A DNA stretch of 64,000 nucleotides. Origin: Mycobacteriaceae bacterium (GTDB taxonomy: Bacteria > Actinomycetota > Actinomycetes > Mycobacteriales > Mycobacteriaceae). The position numbers were made by a program, and so were the translations under genes. Shown here piece by piece: positions 44,906 to 53,322 of the stretch (within the stretch, counting starts at the first letter, position 1; each line of letters opens with the position of its first letter). The DNA lies in assembly GCA_019749805.1 (NCBI GenBank), contig JAIEPH010000078.1:1-64000 (forward strand), read 5' to 3'. The notes under the pieces are model-generated. The model was given only the letters and a program-made list of their open reading frames with translations, was not told where the DNA came from and ran no database searches.

Positions 44906-46375
44906 ATGGGCAAATCCACTTCGAGCTATCTGGAGGTCGAGCGCAAGTTCGACGTCGTCGACTCCACCGTCTCCCCGTCATTCGACGGGCTCTCAGCGGT
45001 CGCGTCGGTGAAGCGTTCTCCCGTGCAGCAACTCGACGCCGTCTACTTCGACACCCCTAACCGCGACCTGGCCGCGCACCGCATCACCTTGCGCCGGCGG
45101 ACCGGCGGCACCGACGCCGGATGGCACCTCAAGCTGCCCGCAGGGGCCGACGCACGCACCGAGGTGCGGGAGCCGCTGGACAGCTCGGGTGACGACGTGC
45201 CGGAGGCGCTGCGCGACGTCGTGTTGGCCGTCGTCCGGGACCGGCCGTTGGCTCCCGTGGCGCGGATCTCGACCGAGCGCAGCGTCGACATGCTCTACGG
45301 ACCTGACGGCGTGGCGCTCGCGGAGTTCTGCGACGACCTGGTCACCGCCTCTGCCGGGCTGGACGGCGCGGAACAACGGTGGCGCGAATGGGAGCTCGAG
45401 CTCGCCGAGGGCGGCGACCGAGAACTGCTGGAGCGGCTCGCGAACCGGCTCCTGGATGCCGGCGCGGTACCTGCCGGCCATGGTTCCAAGCTGGCCAGGG
45501 TACTGGAATCAACCGCTGAATCCGCGCCGTCGGAGCTGCCGGACGATCCGATCCACCGGGCGGTGGCCGGACATGTCGACGAGCTGCTGGAGTGGGATCG
45601 GGCGGTTCGCGCCGACGTCTACGACTCCGTGCACCAGATGCGGGTCACGACGCGCAAGATCCGCAGCCTGCTGCAGTCGTCCGAGGACGCGTTCGGGATC
45701 ACCGACGACGCCTGGATCCTCGACGAACTGCGCCAGCTGGCATCCGTGCTGGGTGTGGCGCGCGACGCCGAGGTGCTCGCCGAGAAGTACGAGAAAGCAC
45801 TCGACGAACTGCCCGCGGATTTGATCCGCGGGCCGGTGCGCGAGCGACTGGTCGACGGCGCGAAGAAGCGTTACTCCGCAGGGCACCGGCGCTCGCTGAT
45901 CGCGATGCGATCCGATCGCTACTTCCGGCTGCTCGATGCTCTCGAGGCGTTGGTGGCCACTCCCCCGCCACCGCCCCTGCCCGGTGACGAAGAACCCACA
46001 ACGCTGACCATCGACGCCGCGTACAAGAAGGTCCACAAGGCAGCCAAGGCAGCGGACACCGCCGAGTCCGACACCGAGCGGGACGAAGCTTTGCACCGAA
46101 TCCGTAAGCGCGCCAAACGACTTCGGTATACGGCGTCGGCGACGGGTGACGACAAGGTGTCCGACCGCGCGAAGGCCATTCAGTCGTTGCTCGGCGATCA
46201 CCAGGACAGCGTCGTCAGCCGTGGTCACCTCAGCAAGGAAGCCGCCGTCGCGCACGCCGCCGGCGAGGACACCTTCACCTACGGGGTCCTCTATCAGCGT
46301 GAAGCCGAAGTCGCACGCCGGGCCGAGGAGAGCCTCGGCGCCGCACTGAAGAAGCTGCGCAAGTCCGTTCGCTAG
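44906..46375 (+). CDS. CYTH and CHAD domain protein
   Basis: A 489-residue protein (Rv2226 type). The N-terminal CYTH domain starts with EVERKF (ExExK at 10-14), a triphosphate tunnel metalloenzyme fold that hydrolyses inorganic triphosphate or related compounds. The C-terminal CHAD domain begins near residue 212 (HRAVAGHVDELLEWD) and carries the conserved His residues in VHQMRVTTRKIRS and HRIRKRAKRLRYT; CHAD binds polyphosphate. The pair suggests a polyphosphate or triphosphate role. Confidence 0.93.
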   Translation: MGKSTSSYLEVERKFDVVDSTVSPSFDGLSAVASVKRSPVQQLDAVYFDTPNRDLAAHRITLRRRTGGTDAGWHLKLPAGADARTEVREPLDSSGDDVPEALRDVVLAVVRDRPLAPVARISTERSVDMLYGPDGVALAEFCDDLVTASAGLDGAEQRWREWELELAEGGDRELLERLANRLLDAGAVPAGHGSKLARVLESTAESAPSELPDDPIHRAVAGHVDELLEWDRAVRADVYDSVHQMRVTTRKIRSLLQSSEDAFGITDDAWILDELRQLASVLGVARDAEVLAEKYEKALDELPADLIRGPVRERLVDGAKKRYSAGHRRSLIAMRSDRYFRLLDALEALVATPPPPPLPGDEEPTTLTIDAAYKKVHKAAKAADTAESDTERDEALHRIRKRAKRLRYTASATGDDKVSDRAKAIQSLLGDHQDSVVSRGHLSKEAAVAHAAGEDTFTYGVLYQREAEVARRAEESLGAALKKLRKSVR

Positions 46376-46385
46376 GTGTCATGAC

Positions 46386-46592
46386 TCAGGCGGTTGCGTG
46401 GGCTCCGCGCAGAATGCGGCGCAGCTCGAGCATGGCGTCGTGCAGCTCGATACGCACGATGGGCTCGGTGGTGCAGTACTCGGAGGCGATCTGCGCTGTG
46501 GTGCGCCTGAGGTAGTACGCCCGGTAGATGAGCGCGCGGTGCGGAATCGACAGCATCGCCATGGCCTGTCGAATCACCCTGCCGTCGGTCAT
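46386..46592 (-). CDS. Mini-protein made only of a sigma-70 region 4-like HTH
   Basis: A 68-residue protein: MTDGRVIRQAMAMLSIPHRA, then YYLRRTTAQIASEYCTTEPIV and a C-terminal helix. It resembles the region 4 (promoter -35 binding) of ECF sigma factors such as SigL (LSxxHRAxIxRxYYxxxTTAQIA), with no region 2. Its ATG overlaps the stop of the decayed GntR regulator as ATGA, so it was made by translational coupling. It could be a DNA-binding competitor, an anti-sigma partner or a residue of a sigma factor. The end is 10 bp from the convergent CYTH-CHAD gene. Confidence 0.7.
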   Translation of the reverse strand: MTDGRVIRQAMAMLSIPHRALIYRAYYLRRTTAQIASEYCTTEPIVRIELHDAMLELRRILRGAHATA

Positions 46593-47160
46593 GGTGAGAG
46601 CACCGCGTGCGGGTCGAGCACCGAAGGATGGTCGACGAGGTAGTTGAGTATGTGGTCGTGCGCCTTCACGAGGTGGTCGCCGGTGAGACGCGCCGTGGTG
46701 GCGGCATCCCCGCGTTCGACGGCAGCCAGTATCTCGGCATGCTCGCTCCCGATGTGCCCGGTCTGTCCGATCACCTCGAGGTGCAGGTACACGTAGCGAT
46801 CGGTCAACCGCCGCAAGTGCTCGATCAGTTCGATCGTGCGGTGTTGGCCGCGAGCCAGGTGCGCGCATCGATGGGCACCGCGATCCCGGTGGTCTTCGGT
46901 TCGATCGACAGCCGCAGGTCGTACAGCTCCTGCAGTTCCTCGATCGACATGCGGGTGACGATCGCGGTGGCGTTGGACAGCGGCTGCACCAGGCCTTCGC
47001 CGGCGAGCAGCGCCAATGCGTCGCGCACCGGGACCCGGCTGACGCCGAACCGTTCGGCGAGACCGGCCTGGGCGAGCTTGGCGCCAGGCGCGATGTCCCC
47101 GTGCAGGATCTCGGCCCTGAGCTGTGCGGCGATGCGTGCTGCGGAACTTTCGGATGCCAT
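46589..47160 (-). pseudogene. GntR/FadR-type regulator broken by internal deletion
   Basis: The N-terminal half (ATG at 47160, MASESSAARIAAQLRAEIL) has a complete winged HTH of the FCD subfamily (LAERFGVSRVPVRDALALL) and the beginning of the effector domain (LYDLRLSIEPKTTG). The frame then runs ...WLAANT and ends at a TGA near 46827. The following stretch in another frame codes for the rest of an FCD domain (RTIELIEHLRRLTDRYV, then GSEHAEILAAVERGD). About 30-40 residues that an FCD domain should have are missing at the break, so deletion and frameshift inactivated it. Confidence 0.72.
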
Positions 47161-47188
47161 GGCGTTGTCCTGTCTACGATCTTGAATT

Positions 47189-47200
47189 CTTGTATACAGA
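47189..47200. promoter_or_regulatory. Putative GntR (FadR-class) operator
   Basis: An 8-bp perfect palindrome TGTATACA (47191-47198) inside CTTGTATACAGA lies 29-40 bp before the start of the GntR gene. FCD-family GntR proteins often bind TTGTATACAA-like sites and control themselves. Confidence 0.5.
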
Positions 47201-47228
47201 CGCTGGCTGTGAGGAAGCATGGAAAGGG

Positions 47229-47628
<400 letters not shown>

Positions 47629-47646
47629 GCGCAATAAACTTAGCTC

Positions 47647-48102
47647 ATGTCCCAGGTTCCCCCGGCCCGTTATCTCCTGCGGGCCAAGGATCTGGTCGAC
47701 GCACGCTATGCGGATCCCATCACCGTCGACGACCTCGCCGCCGCGGCGGGACTGTCGCGGGCGCATTTCAGCCGGATGTTCACCCGGACGTTCGGGGAGT
47801 CTCCCCGGGCATATCTGCAGACCAGGCGTTTGGAGCGCGCGGCATCATTGCTCCGCCACACCGACCGCTCGGTGGCCGACATCTGCGTGATGGTGGGACT
47901 GCAAAGTGTCGGGTCGTTCACCACCAGCTTCTCGCGGGTGTACGGCATGCCTCCCGCGGCGTATCGGGACAGCATGCCGCCGGCAGCGATCTACGCGCGA
48001 GTGCCCAGTTGCATCCTCGCCCGCGACACCCGTCCGCCCGCCGGCAGCCGCGCGCGCAAGACAGCACACGGGGAGAAGACGGGCGACGTCGACCGAACGT
48101 AG
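47647..48102 (+). CDS. AraC family regulator, DNA-binding domain only
   Basis: A 151-residue protein of two helix-turn-helix units: the first at about 28-50 (TVDDLAAAAGLSRAHFSRMF) and the second at 75-100 (SVADICVMVGLQSVGSFTTSF), ending with YGMPPAAYRD. There is no separate effector domain, only a short basic tail. It lies 10 bp before a VOC-family gene, a pairing often seen in actinobacteria. The ATG is 18 bp from the 5' end of rnpB on the opposite strand. Confidence 0.9.
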   Translation: MSQVPPARYLLRAKDLVDARYADPITVDDLAAAAGLSRAHFSRMFTRTFGESPRAYLQTRRLERAASLLRHTDRSVADICVMVGLQSVGSFTTSFSRVYGMPPAAYRDSMPPAAIYARVPSCILARDTRPPAGSRARKTAHGEKTGDVDRT

Positions 48103-48112
48103 CGTCGTTCGC

Positions 48113-48550
48113 ATGATCAAAGTTGCAAGCGCCCACCTGTGGGTCCACGACCAGGACGTCGCACTGAAATTCTGGACCGAGAACGTCGGAATGGAAGTGC
48201 GCCAAGATGTTTCGCTGCCCGATATGGACAACACGTTTCGATGGCTGACGGTCGGTCCGCCGGGCCAGGACGACGTGTCGATCGTGTTGATGGCGGTCCC
48301 CGGCGAACCTGTGATGGATGCGGTCACGCGCAAGCAGGTGCAGGAGCTCACCGCCAAGGGCTTCGCCGGCACCGTGTTCCTGACTACCGAAGACATCCAG
48401 TCCGACTACGACGAGATGACTGCTCGCGGCGTCGAGTTCACCGAACCGCCGCATCAGATGCCGTACGGCATCGACTCCGGATTTCGTGATCCGTCCGGCA
48501 ACAGCGTGCGATTGACCCAATTAGCACCGCCGCCCGCCAATACTGTCTAG
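48113..48550 (+). CDS. VOC (glyoxalase/bleomycin resistance) family protein
   Basis: A 145-residue protein of the vicinal oxygen chelate fold, of the kind that sequesters or transforms small molecules. It has two beta-alpha-beta-beta-beta modules (start MIKVASAHLWVHDQDVALKF, end GIDSGFRDPSGNSVRLTQL). Metal-binding residues would be His near the start and Glu/other at the second module, but I cannot prove a reaction. It follows the AraC regulator and may be its target. Confidence 0.88.
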   Translation: MIKVASAHLWVHDQDVALKFWTENVGMEVRQDVSLPDMDNTFRWLTVGPPGQDDVSIVLMAVPGEPVMDAVTRKQVQELTAKGFAGTVFLTTEDIQSDYDEMTARGVEFTEPPHQMPYGIDSGFRDPSGNSVRLTQLAPPPANTV

Positions 48551-49066
48551 GTGCGAACCACTACCGCAGCACTGGGTTCGGCGGCGTTCTTCGTCGTGGC
48601 ACCGGGCACGTTCGTCGGGCTGGGCCCGTGGCTGATCACCCGATGGGAGATCCCCGAGTCCAGCCCGCCGTTACGTCTGGTGCTGGGGGCGGTCTTCGTC
48701 GTCGCAGGCCTCATCCCGCCCATTCACGCGTTCATCCAGTTCGCCAAGGCGGGCGGGACACCGATGCCCGCCGCGCCGACCGAACGGCTCGTCGTCGGAG
48801 GATTCAACCGCTTCGTCCGGAACCCGATGTACGTCGGCCTGTTGACCGCGATCCTGGGCCAGGCGCTGCTCTTCGACAGCCTGTGGTTGGTGGTCTACGC
48901 GGTGATCGGGTGGATCGCGACGGCGTCATTCGTGCACTGGTACGAGGAACCGACGCTGGTGCGCACCTACGGCGAGCAGTACGAGGAATACCGGCGCAAT
49001 GTGCCCGCATGGACTCCACGCCTCACGCCGTGGCGGCCCTCGGCTACGACGGCTACGTCAACTTAA
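48551..49066 (+). CDS. Isoprenylcysteine carboxyl methyltransferase-like membrane protein
   Basis: A 171-residue integral membrane protein with four or five helices and the ICMT/PEMT-type C-terminal signature (GGFNRFVRNPMYVG, then HWYEEPTLVRTYGEQYEEY). Family members methylate small molecules or lipids at the membrane. The GTG start directly follows the stop of the VOC gene, so all three genes from 47647 may be one transcript. The stop overlaps that of the convergent DUF222 gene. Confidence 0.88.
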   Translation: MRTTTAALGSAAFFVVAPGTFVGLGPWLITRWEIPESSPPLRLVLGAVFVVAGLIPPIHAFIQFAKAGGTPMPAAPTERLVVGGFNRFVRNPMYVGLLTAILGQALLFDSLWLVVYAVIGWIATASFVHWYEEPTLVRTYGEQYEEYRRNVPAWTPRLTPWRPSATTATST

Positions 49067-50451
49067 AAGGGTGGTGGGTTAGCCGCGTAGCGGGCCCGGT
49101 TGACGCCGCGTTCCCACTCGATTCGTTGAGCGCGGTCCTGGGCGCGGGTGCGTTTCCGCTTCGGCATAGCCAAGCCGCGGTCCGGATCAGGTGGTGGCTC
49201 GGCGCCCAGGACAAGATTCCCGGTCGGCACGGCCAATTGCGGAAACAGCATCGCCCCCAACGGTTCTGTGGTGTGCACCCGACCCGCCGGCGAGGTGAAA
49301 ACCATCGTGCCGTCGGGCAGTTGCGCCACCTGCCATCCTCCTGGCCCGCAGTGAAACGTCTTGAGCAGGTGATGAAACCGGCAGAAGCAGCTGTTGTTCG
49401 ACGGATGTGTCGGCCCCAGCGGATAGGGCACCGTGTGGTCGATGTCCGAATGCCACGCCGGTTTGTCACAGCCCATCCAGCGACACGTCAAGTCCCTACT
49501 ACGCACAAACTTCGCAAGCGGGGCCGATGGCCGGTACTGCGGTTCAGCTGCCTCATCCTTTGGAACGCGTACCGGCCGTCGTCGCGCGGTCTTGGCCACT
49601 TCGCGGACCATCGCCGGCGGCAGCGGACCATAGCCGGGCACAAACCCCGCCTTGGAACCGCGACCTTCCACGGTGGCGGCCTCGGCGAGCACATGAATCG
49701 ACACCGCCGACGACGACGAACCGTTGCCGGCAGCGGGGCATCGCTCGGATTCGCATAGACATGCCATCGCGGCGTCGCCTTCCACCAGCGCCATCAACGC
49801 ATCGGCGCGGCGTTGTCGCTTGGTGCGCGGATCATCGCGACAAACAGTGGCCGCCAGCTCATCAAGCTTCAAGTCGAATGCGGCGCCGTCGGTCACGCGT
49901 ACCCTGCCCCAGATCTCAGCCATACCGGAATGGTCACCGGTGACCTCGACATGGCGGTCGTCGTCGCGCTCCTTCGCCACCCGCAATGCATCGGGATCTA
50001 GATCGAGCACCATCCAGTCCACCAACTGGGCCACCCGCTTATCGGACATCGTGTTCCAGCCCGGGGTCTTGTAAGCCAACATCTCGTCGATCGCCGCGAT
50101 CGCTTGCCGGTCGGTGATCAAAGCGGTGCGAAACCCGACGATCCTGATGATGCGGAAATCAATGTGCCCGGCGAGGAACATCTCGGCCAGCTTGGGCAGG
50201 CGCTCGATGAGGACGTGCCCGTAATCCATCAACGACGACGCCCGCCCACGGCTCACCCCGAGTTCAGCGGCAACCTCGGCCGCGATGACATCCCAGTCAT
50301 CGACACACCAGTCGTCATGTGTGCCGCCCAATGCAGTTCGACGCTGGAGAAAGAACCGCCCCGCGGCGATCACCTTGCGCGCGGCCGCAGACCGTTCGTC
50401 GCGCTGCGCATCACGCATCCCGTCGAGCAAACGTCCACTGGTATCGAACAT
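49063..50451 (-). CDS. DUF222 protein with C-terminal HNH nuclease motif (13E12 type)
   Basis: A 462-residue protein of the DUF222-HNH family (the 13E12 repeat family of mycobacteria). The N-terminal part is helical; the C-terminal HNH domain has CRWMGCDKPAWHSDIDHTVPY and then NNSCFCRFHHLLKTFH, giving the His/Asn/His metal site with Zn-like Cys pairs. Such genes are numerous and mobile-looking in mycobacteria and of unknown role. I chose the ATG at 50451 (MFDTSGRLLDGM); a longer frame is open to 50502. Confidence 0.9.
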   Translation of the reverse strand: MFDTSGRLLDGMRDAQRDERSAAARKVIAAGRFFLQRRTALGGTHDDWCVDDWDVIAAEVAAELGVSRGRASSLMDYGHVLIERLPKLAEMFLAGHIDFRIIRIVGFRTALITDRQAIAAIDEMLAYKTPGWNTMSDKRVAQLVDWMVLDLDPDALRVAKERDDDRHVEVTGDHSGMAEIWGRVRVTDGAAFDLKLDELAATVCRDDPRTKRQRRADALMALVEGDAAMACLCESERCPAAGNGSSSSAVSIHVLAEAATVEGRGSKAGFVPGYGPLPPAMVREVAKTARRRPVRVPKDEAAEPQYRPSAPLAKFVRSRDLTCRWMGCDKPAWHSDIDHTVPYPLGPTHPSNNSCFCRFHHLLKTFHCGPGGWQVAQLPDGTMVFTSPAGRVHTTEPLGAMLFPQLAVPTGNLVLGAEPPPDPDRGLAMPKRKRTRAQDRAQRIEWERGVNRARYAANPPPF

Positions 50452-50584
50452 GCATTCGATACTACCTGCGGCGCCGGACTGAAACGCCAGCTCAAACCCC
50501 ACTTGTGGATGAACTGGCTATTGGGGATAACCCGGATCGCATGCATCAATCTCACGTCTCGCCGGCCACCGCCGTCTACCAGAT

Positions 50585-51007
50585 ATGAACATTCGACACT
50601 GCGTCATCGAGAGCCAGCTGGGCGAGCTCACCCTGGTCGCCGACGGCAACGCCCTCACCGGTGTCTACTTCCGGCAGCACTGGCATCGCCCCGACCCATC
50701 CACCTTCGGAGCGCGGGTCGCCGCGCACCGGGCCGACTTCGACCTGCCCGTCAGCCCACACGGCGACCGACGACAACGTCGCGTGTGGAACCTGGTGACC
50801 GACATCCCCTTCGGCGGCACGGTCACCTACGGGGAGCTCGCCACTGCTCTCGCCGAGGGAACGACGCCGCAGGAAGTCGGCCAGGCCGTCGGCCGTGTGG
50901 TCGGACGCAACGGTCAACTCACCGGCTACGCGGGCGGACTGAAGCGCAAGCAGTTCCTGCTCGCACTCGAGGAGGCCGCCGACGTCAAGGCGGCGAGGCT
51001 GTTCTGA
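50585..51007 (+). CDS. MGMT/Ogt-like alkyltransferase lacking its catalytic cysteine motif
   Basis: A 140-residue protein homologous to O6-alkylguanine-DNA alkyltransferases (normal length about 160-170). QRRVWNLVTDIPFGGTVTYGELA and LTGYAGGLKRKQFLLALE match the DNA-binding domain. Between EVGQAVGR and VVGRNGQL the usual NPxxIIVPCHR block is absent: exactly the 11 residues with the active-site Cys. The HTH RNP-type Asn/Arg finger region is also affected. The enzyme cannot carry out the known suicide reaction. It may be degenerate or a DNA-lesion-binding relative. Confidence 0.85.
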   Translation: MNIRHCVIESQLGELTLVADGNALTGVYFRQHWHRPDPSTFGARVAAHRADFDLPVSPHGDRRQRRVWNLVTDIPFGGTVTYGELATALAEGTTPQEVGQAVGRVVGRNGQLTGYAGGLKRKQFLLALEEAADVKAARLF

Positions 51008-51711
51008 TGCATCAGAAGCGGGTCGACTCGGCTGACTGGGACGCAATCACCGCTGAGCTCAATGACTTCGGCGGGGCACTGCTACCCCGGCTGCTCACCG
51101 ATACCGAGGCTGAGGCGATCAAGCGGCACTACCCTGACGACCGGATGTTCCGCTCGACCATCGACATGCGCAGATACCGGTTCGGCGAAGGTGAGTACCG
51201 ATACTTCCACCAGCCCTACCCCGCGCCGATCGAAGCCCTCAAGCAGGCGTTGTACCCGCGACTGTTGCCGATCGCGCGAGACTGGTGGGCCAAGCTCGGC
51301 CGCCCAACCCCGTGGCCGGACACCCTCGACGACTGGCTCGACATGTGCCACGCGGCCGGCCAAACGAAGTCGACCGCGATACTGCTCAAGTACGGCGCGG
51401 GAGACTGGAACGCGCTGCATCGAGACCTATACGGCGAGTTGGTCTTTCCACTGCAGGTGGTGATCAATCTGAGCGAGCCGGGCGTCGACCACACCGGCGG
51501 TGAATTCCTGCTCGTCGAGCAGCGCCCCCGAGCCCAGTCGCGCGGCACCTCCACACTGCTGCCACGCGGTCACGGGTTCGTGTTCACCACCCGGGAGCGA
51601 CCGGTCCGATCGGCGCGCGGCTGGTCGGCGGCGCCGGTCCGGCACGGCGTCTCGACGGTCCGCTCGGGCCAGCGGTTCACGCTCGGCCTGGTGTTCCACG
51701 ACGCGGCGTGA
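51007..51711 (+). CDS. 2-oxoglutarate/Fe(II) oxygenase, Oxygenase-NA type
   Basis: A 234-residue 2OG-Fe(II) oxygenase. Iron ligands are probably His and Asp in ALHRDLYG (about residue 138-141) and His in RHGVSTVRSGQRFTLGLVFH, which also carries the 2OG-binding Arg. It resembles the Pfam family described as oxidising damaged DNA. Its ATG overlaps the MGMT-like stop (TGATG), and ogt/ada-type genes are common partners of this family, so an alkylation-repair role is plausible but not shown. Confidence 0.85.
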   Translation: MHQKRVDSADWDAITAELNDFGGALLPRLLTDTEAEAIKRHYPDDRMFRSTIDMRRYRFGEGEYRYFHQPYPAPIEALKQALYPRLLPIARDWWAKLGRPTPWPDTLDDWLDMCHAAGQTKSTAILLKYGAGDWNALHRDLYGELVFPLQVVINLSEPGVDHTGGEFLLVEQRPRAQSRGTSTLLPRGHGFVFTTRERPVRSARGWSAAPVRHGVSTVRSGQRFTLGLVFHDAA

Positions 51712-51723
51712 GAGATGCAGCGT

Positions 51724-52359
51724 CTAACCCGCTGGCCGACGGCGCAGCACGATCACGTTGTCGTGCCAGATGAAAGGCTCCATGTCGGGCCAGTTCACCT
51801 CTCGCTCCACCACTTTCGTCTGCGCCGGCTCCCACTCCGCATCTGAGAGATTCAGCGAGGCGACGACCTCCTCCGGACTCAGGAACATATGGCGATGCTG
51901 ATCGAGCTTCGAGTCACCCGGTGGAGGCGCGCTGTGGTCCACGATCAGCACTGTGCCGCCCGGTTTCAGGGCTTCGGCTGCCCGCAGGAAGATGCGGGTG
52001 CGATCCAGCGGCAGGGTGGAGTGCAAAAAGTGGGCACTCACCAGGTCGAACTGGCCGTGCGGAAATGTCTGTGACAGGTCGTGTTGCTGAAAGTCGATCC
52101 GGTCCAGCACGCCGCGCGTCTCGGCTGCTGAACGAGCCCGCTGTAGCGCGGTATCCGAGATATCCACGGCGACCACCTCCCAACCACGCTCTGCCAGCCA
52201 CACCGAGTCCGCTCCCTCGCCGCAGCCGAGGTCGAGTGCTCGACCGACCGTCAGCCCGGGCACGACCTCGGCGAGGCGCAGGTTGACCCGTCCGCTCCAC
52301 ACTCGGTCGCGTTCGCCGTAATGCTGCTCCCAATGCTCCTTGGCGTCAGGCGTTGACAC
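51724..52359 (-). CDS. Class I SAM-dependent methyltransferase
   Basis: A 211-residue methyltransferase (TehB/thiopurine-methyltransferase-like). The SAM-binding loop ALDLGCGEGADSVWLAERGW is at about residues 42-61, followed by the acidic VVAVDISDTALQRA strand. It overlaps the upstream FAD reductase gene by 14 bp, so the two form an operon that is divergent from an XRE-cupin regulator. Its substrate is unknown; this family includes detoxifying enzymes. Confidence 0.92.
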   Translation of the reverse strand: MSTPDAKEHWEQHYGERDRVWSGRVNLRLAEVVPGLTVGRALDLGCGEGADSVWLAERGWEVVAVDISDTALQRARSAAETRGVLDRIDFQQHDLSQTFPHGQFDLVSAHFLHSTLPLDRTRIFLRAAEALKPGGTVLIVDHSAPPPGDSKLDQHRHMFLSPEEVVASLNLSDAEWEPAQTKVVEREVNWPDMEPFIWHDNVIVLRRRPAG

Positions 52360-53302
52360 GTCGTCTCCCTTCAGGAACGGCCAGACCGTATTCGTCGGCC
52401 ATCAAACTCTGCACTATTGCCGCGGCTGCGTGCGAGCCGCTCGCGATCGCGGCCGCCACCTGTGGCATCTGCACACTCAGATCCCCTGCGGCGAACACCC
52501 CGGGCGCCGTCGTACGGTAGAGGCCGTCCACCGCGATCGGGTTCTCCGCAACCGGTGTCGGGTCGGCGGACTCGACGCCCAGCTGATCGGCCAGCGTCGA
52601 GCGCTGGTGCAGGGTGGTGGCGACGAGTAAACCCTTGCGCGCCAGTCGGTTTCCGTCGGTGAATACGACGGCGCTCAATTCGCAATTCTCGGAGTCCAAT
52701 TCGGCCACACGTCGCTCGTCGATGGTGATGTTCGCGTCGGCCAGCCGGACGCGGTCGTCATCCTCCAGGCCGTCGGGCCCGTCGGTCAGCACGACGATGT
52801 CATCGCTCCAGCCGCGCAGCAGCAGCGCCGAATGGACCGCACGCGGACCTCGGGCCAGGACGGCCAGCGGCTGGTTCCGCATCTCCCAGCCGTGGCAGAA
52901 CGGGCAGTGGAATGCCGATCCGCCCCACAGCCGCGCGAGGCCGGGCAACTCCGGCGGGCGGTACTCCATGCCGGTGGTCAGCAGTACGCGTCGCGCGCGC
53001 TCGCGGGTGCCGTCGGCGAGGTGCAGGACGAAATCGCTGTCCGACCGTTCGCCGGTCACCACCTCGCCGGTGCGCACCTCCACGCTCGGATATGCCGACA
53101 GCTCACGCCGCCCGATCTCGTATAGCTCGGCCGGGCTCCGTCCATCGTGTCCGAGCAGGCCGCCGATGCCGTGAGCAGGCAGATTGCTCTGCCCTCCGGC
53201 ATCGACCAGCAGAGTGCGCCTGCGAGCCCGCCCGAGCACCAATCCGGCACTCAGGCCGGCTGCCCCGCCTCCGATGATGATGCAGTCCCAGATGTTGTCC
53301 AT
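52346..53302 (-). CDS. Thioredoxin-reductase-like FAD/NAD(P) oxidoreductase
   Basis: A 318-residue flavoprotein. The FAD loop IIIGGGAAGLSAGL is at the N terminus, the redox-like motif HCPFCHGWE near residue 130 holds a CxxC, and the C-terminal FAD motif is TTAPGVFAAGDLS. Unlike true TrxB, the CxxC is followed by a HGWE segment, as in a distinct reductase group (some close disulfides of dithiol natural products). I chose the ATG at 53302 (MDNIWDCIIIGG); a further-upstream ATG at 53338 overlaps the divergent regulator. Confidence 0.9.
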   Translation of the reverse strand: MDNIWDCIIIGGGAAGLSAGLVLGRARRRTLLVDAGGQSNLPAHGIGGLLGHDGRSPAELYEIGRRELSAYPSVEVRTGEVVTGERSDSDFVLHLADGTRERARRVLLTTGMEYRPPELPGLARLWGGSAFHCPFCHGWEMRNQPLAVLARGPRAVHSALLLRGWSDDIVVLTDGPDGLEDDDRVRLADANITIDERRVAELDSENCELSAVVFTDGNRLARKGLLVATTLHQRSTLADQLGVESADPTPVAENPIAVDGLYRTTAPGVFAAGDLSVQMPQVAAAIASGSHAAAAIVQSLMADEYGLAVPEGRRRVNA

Positions 53303-53322
53303 GACTCCACCTTGCAGGCGCC

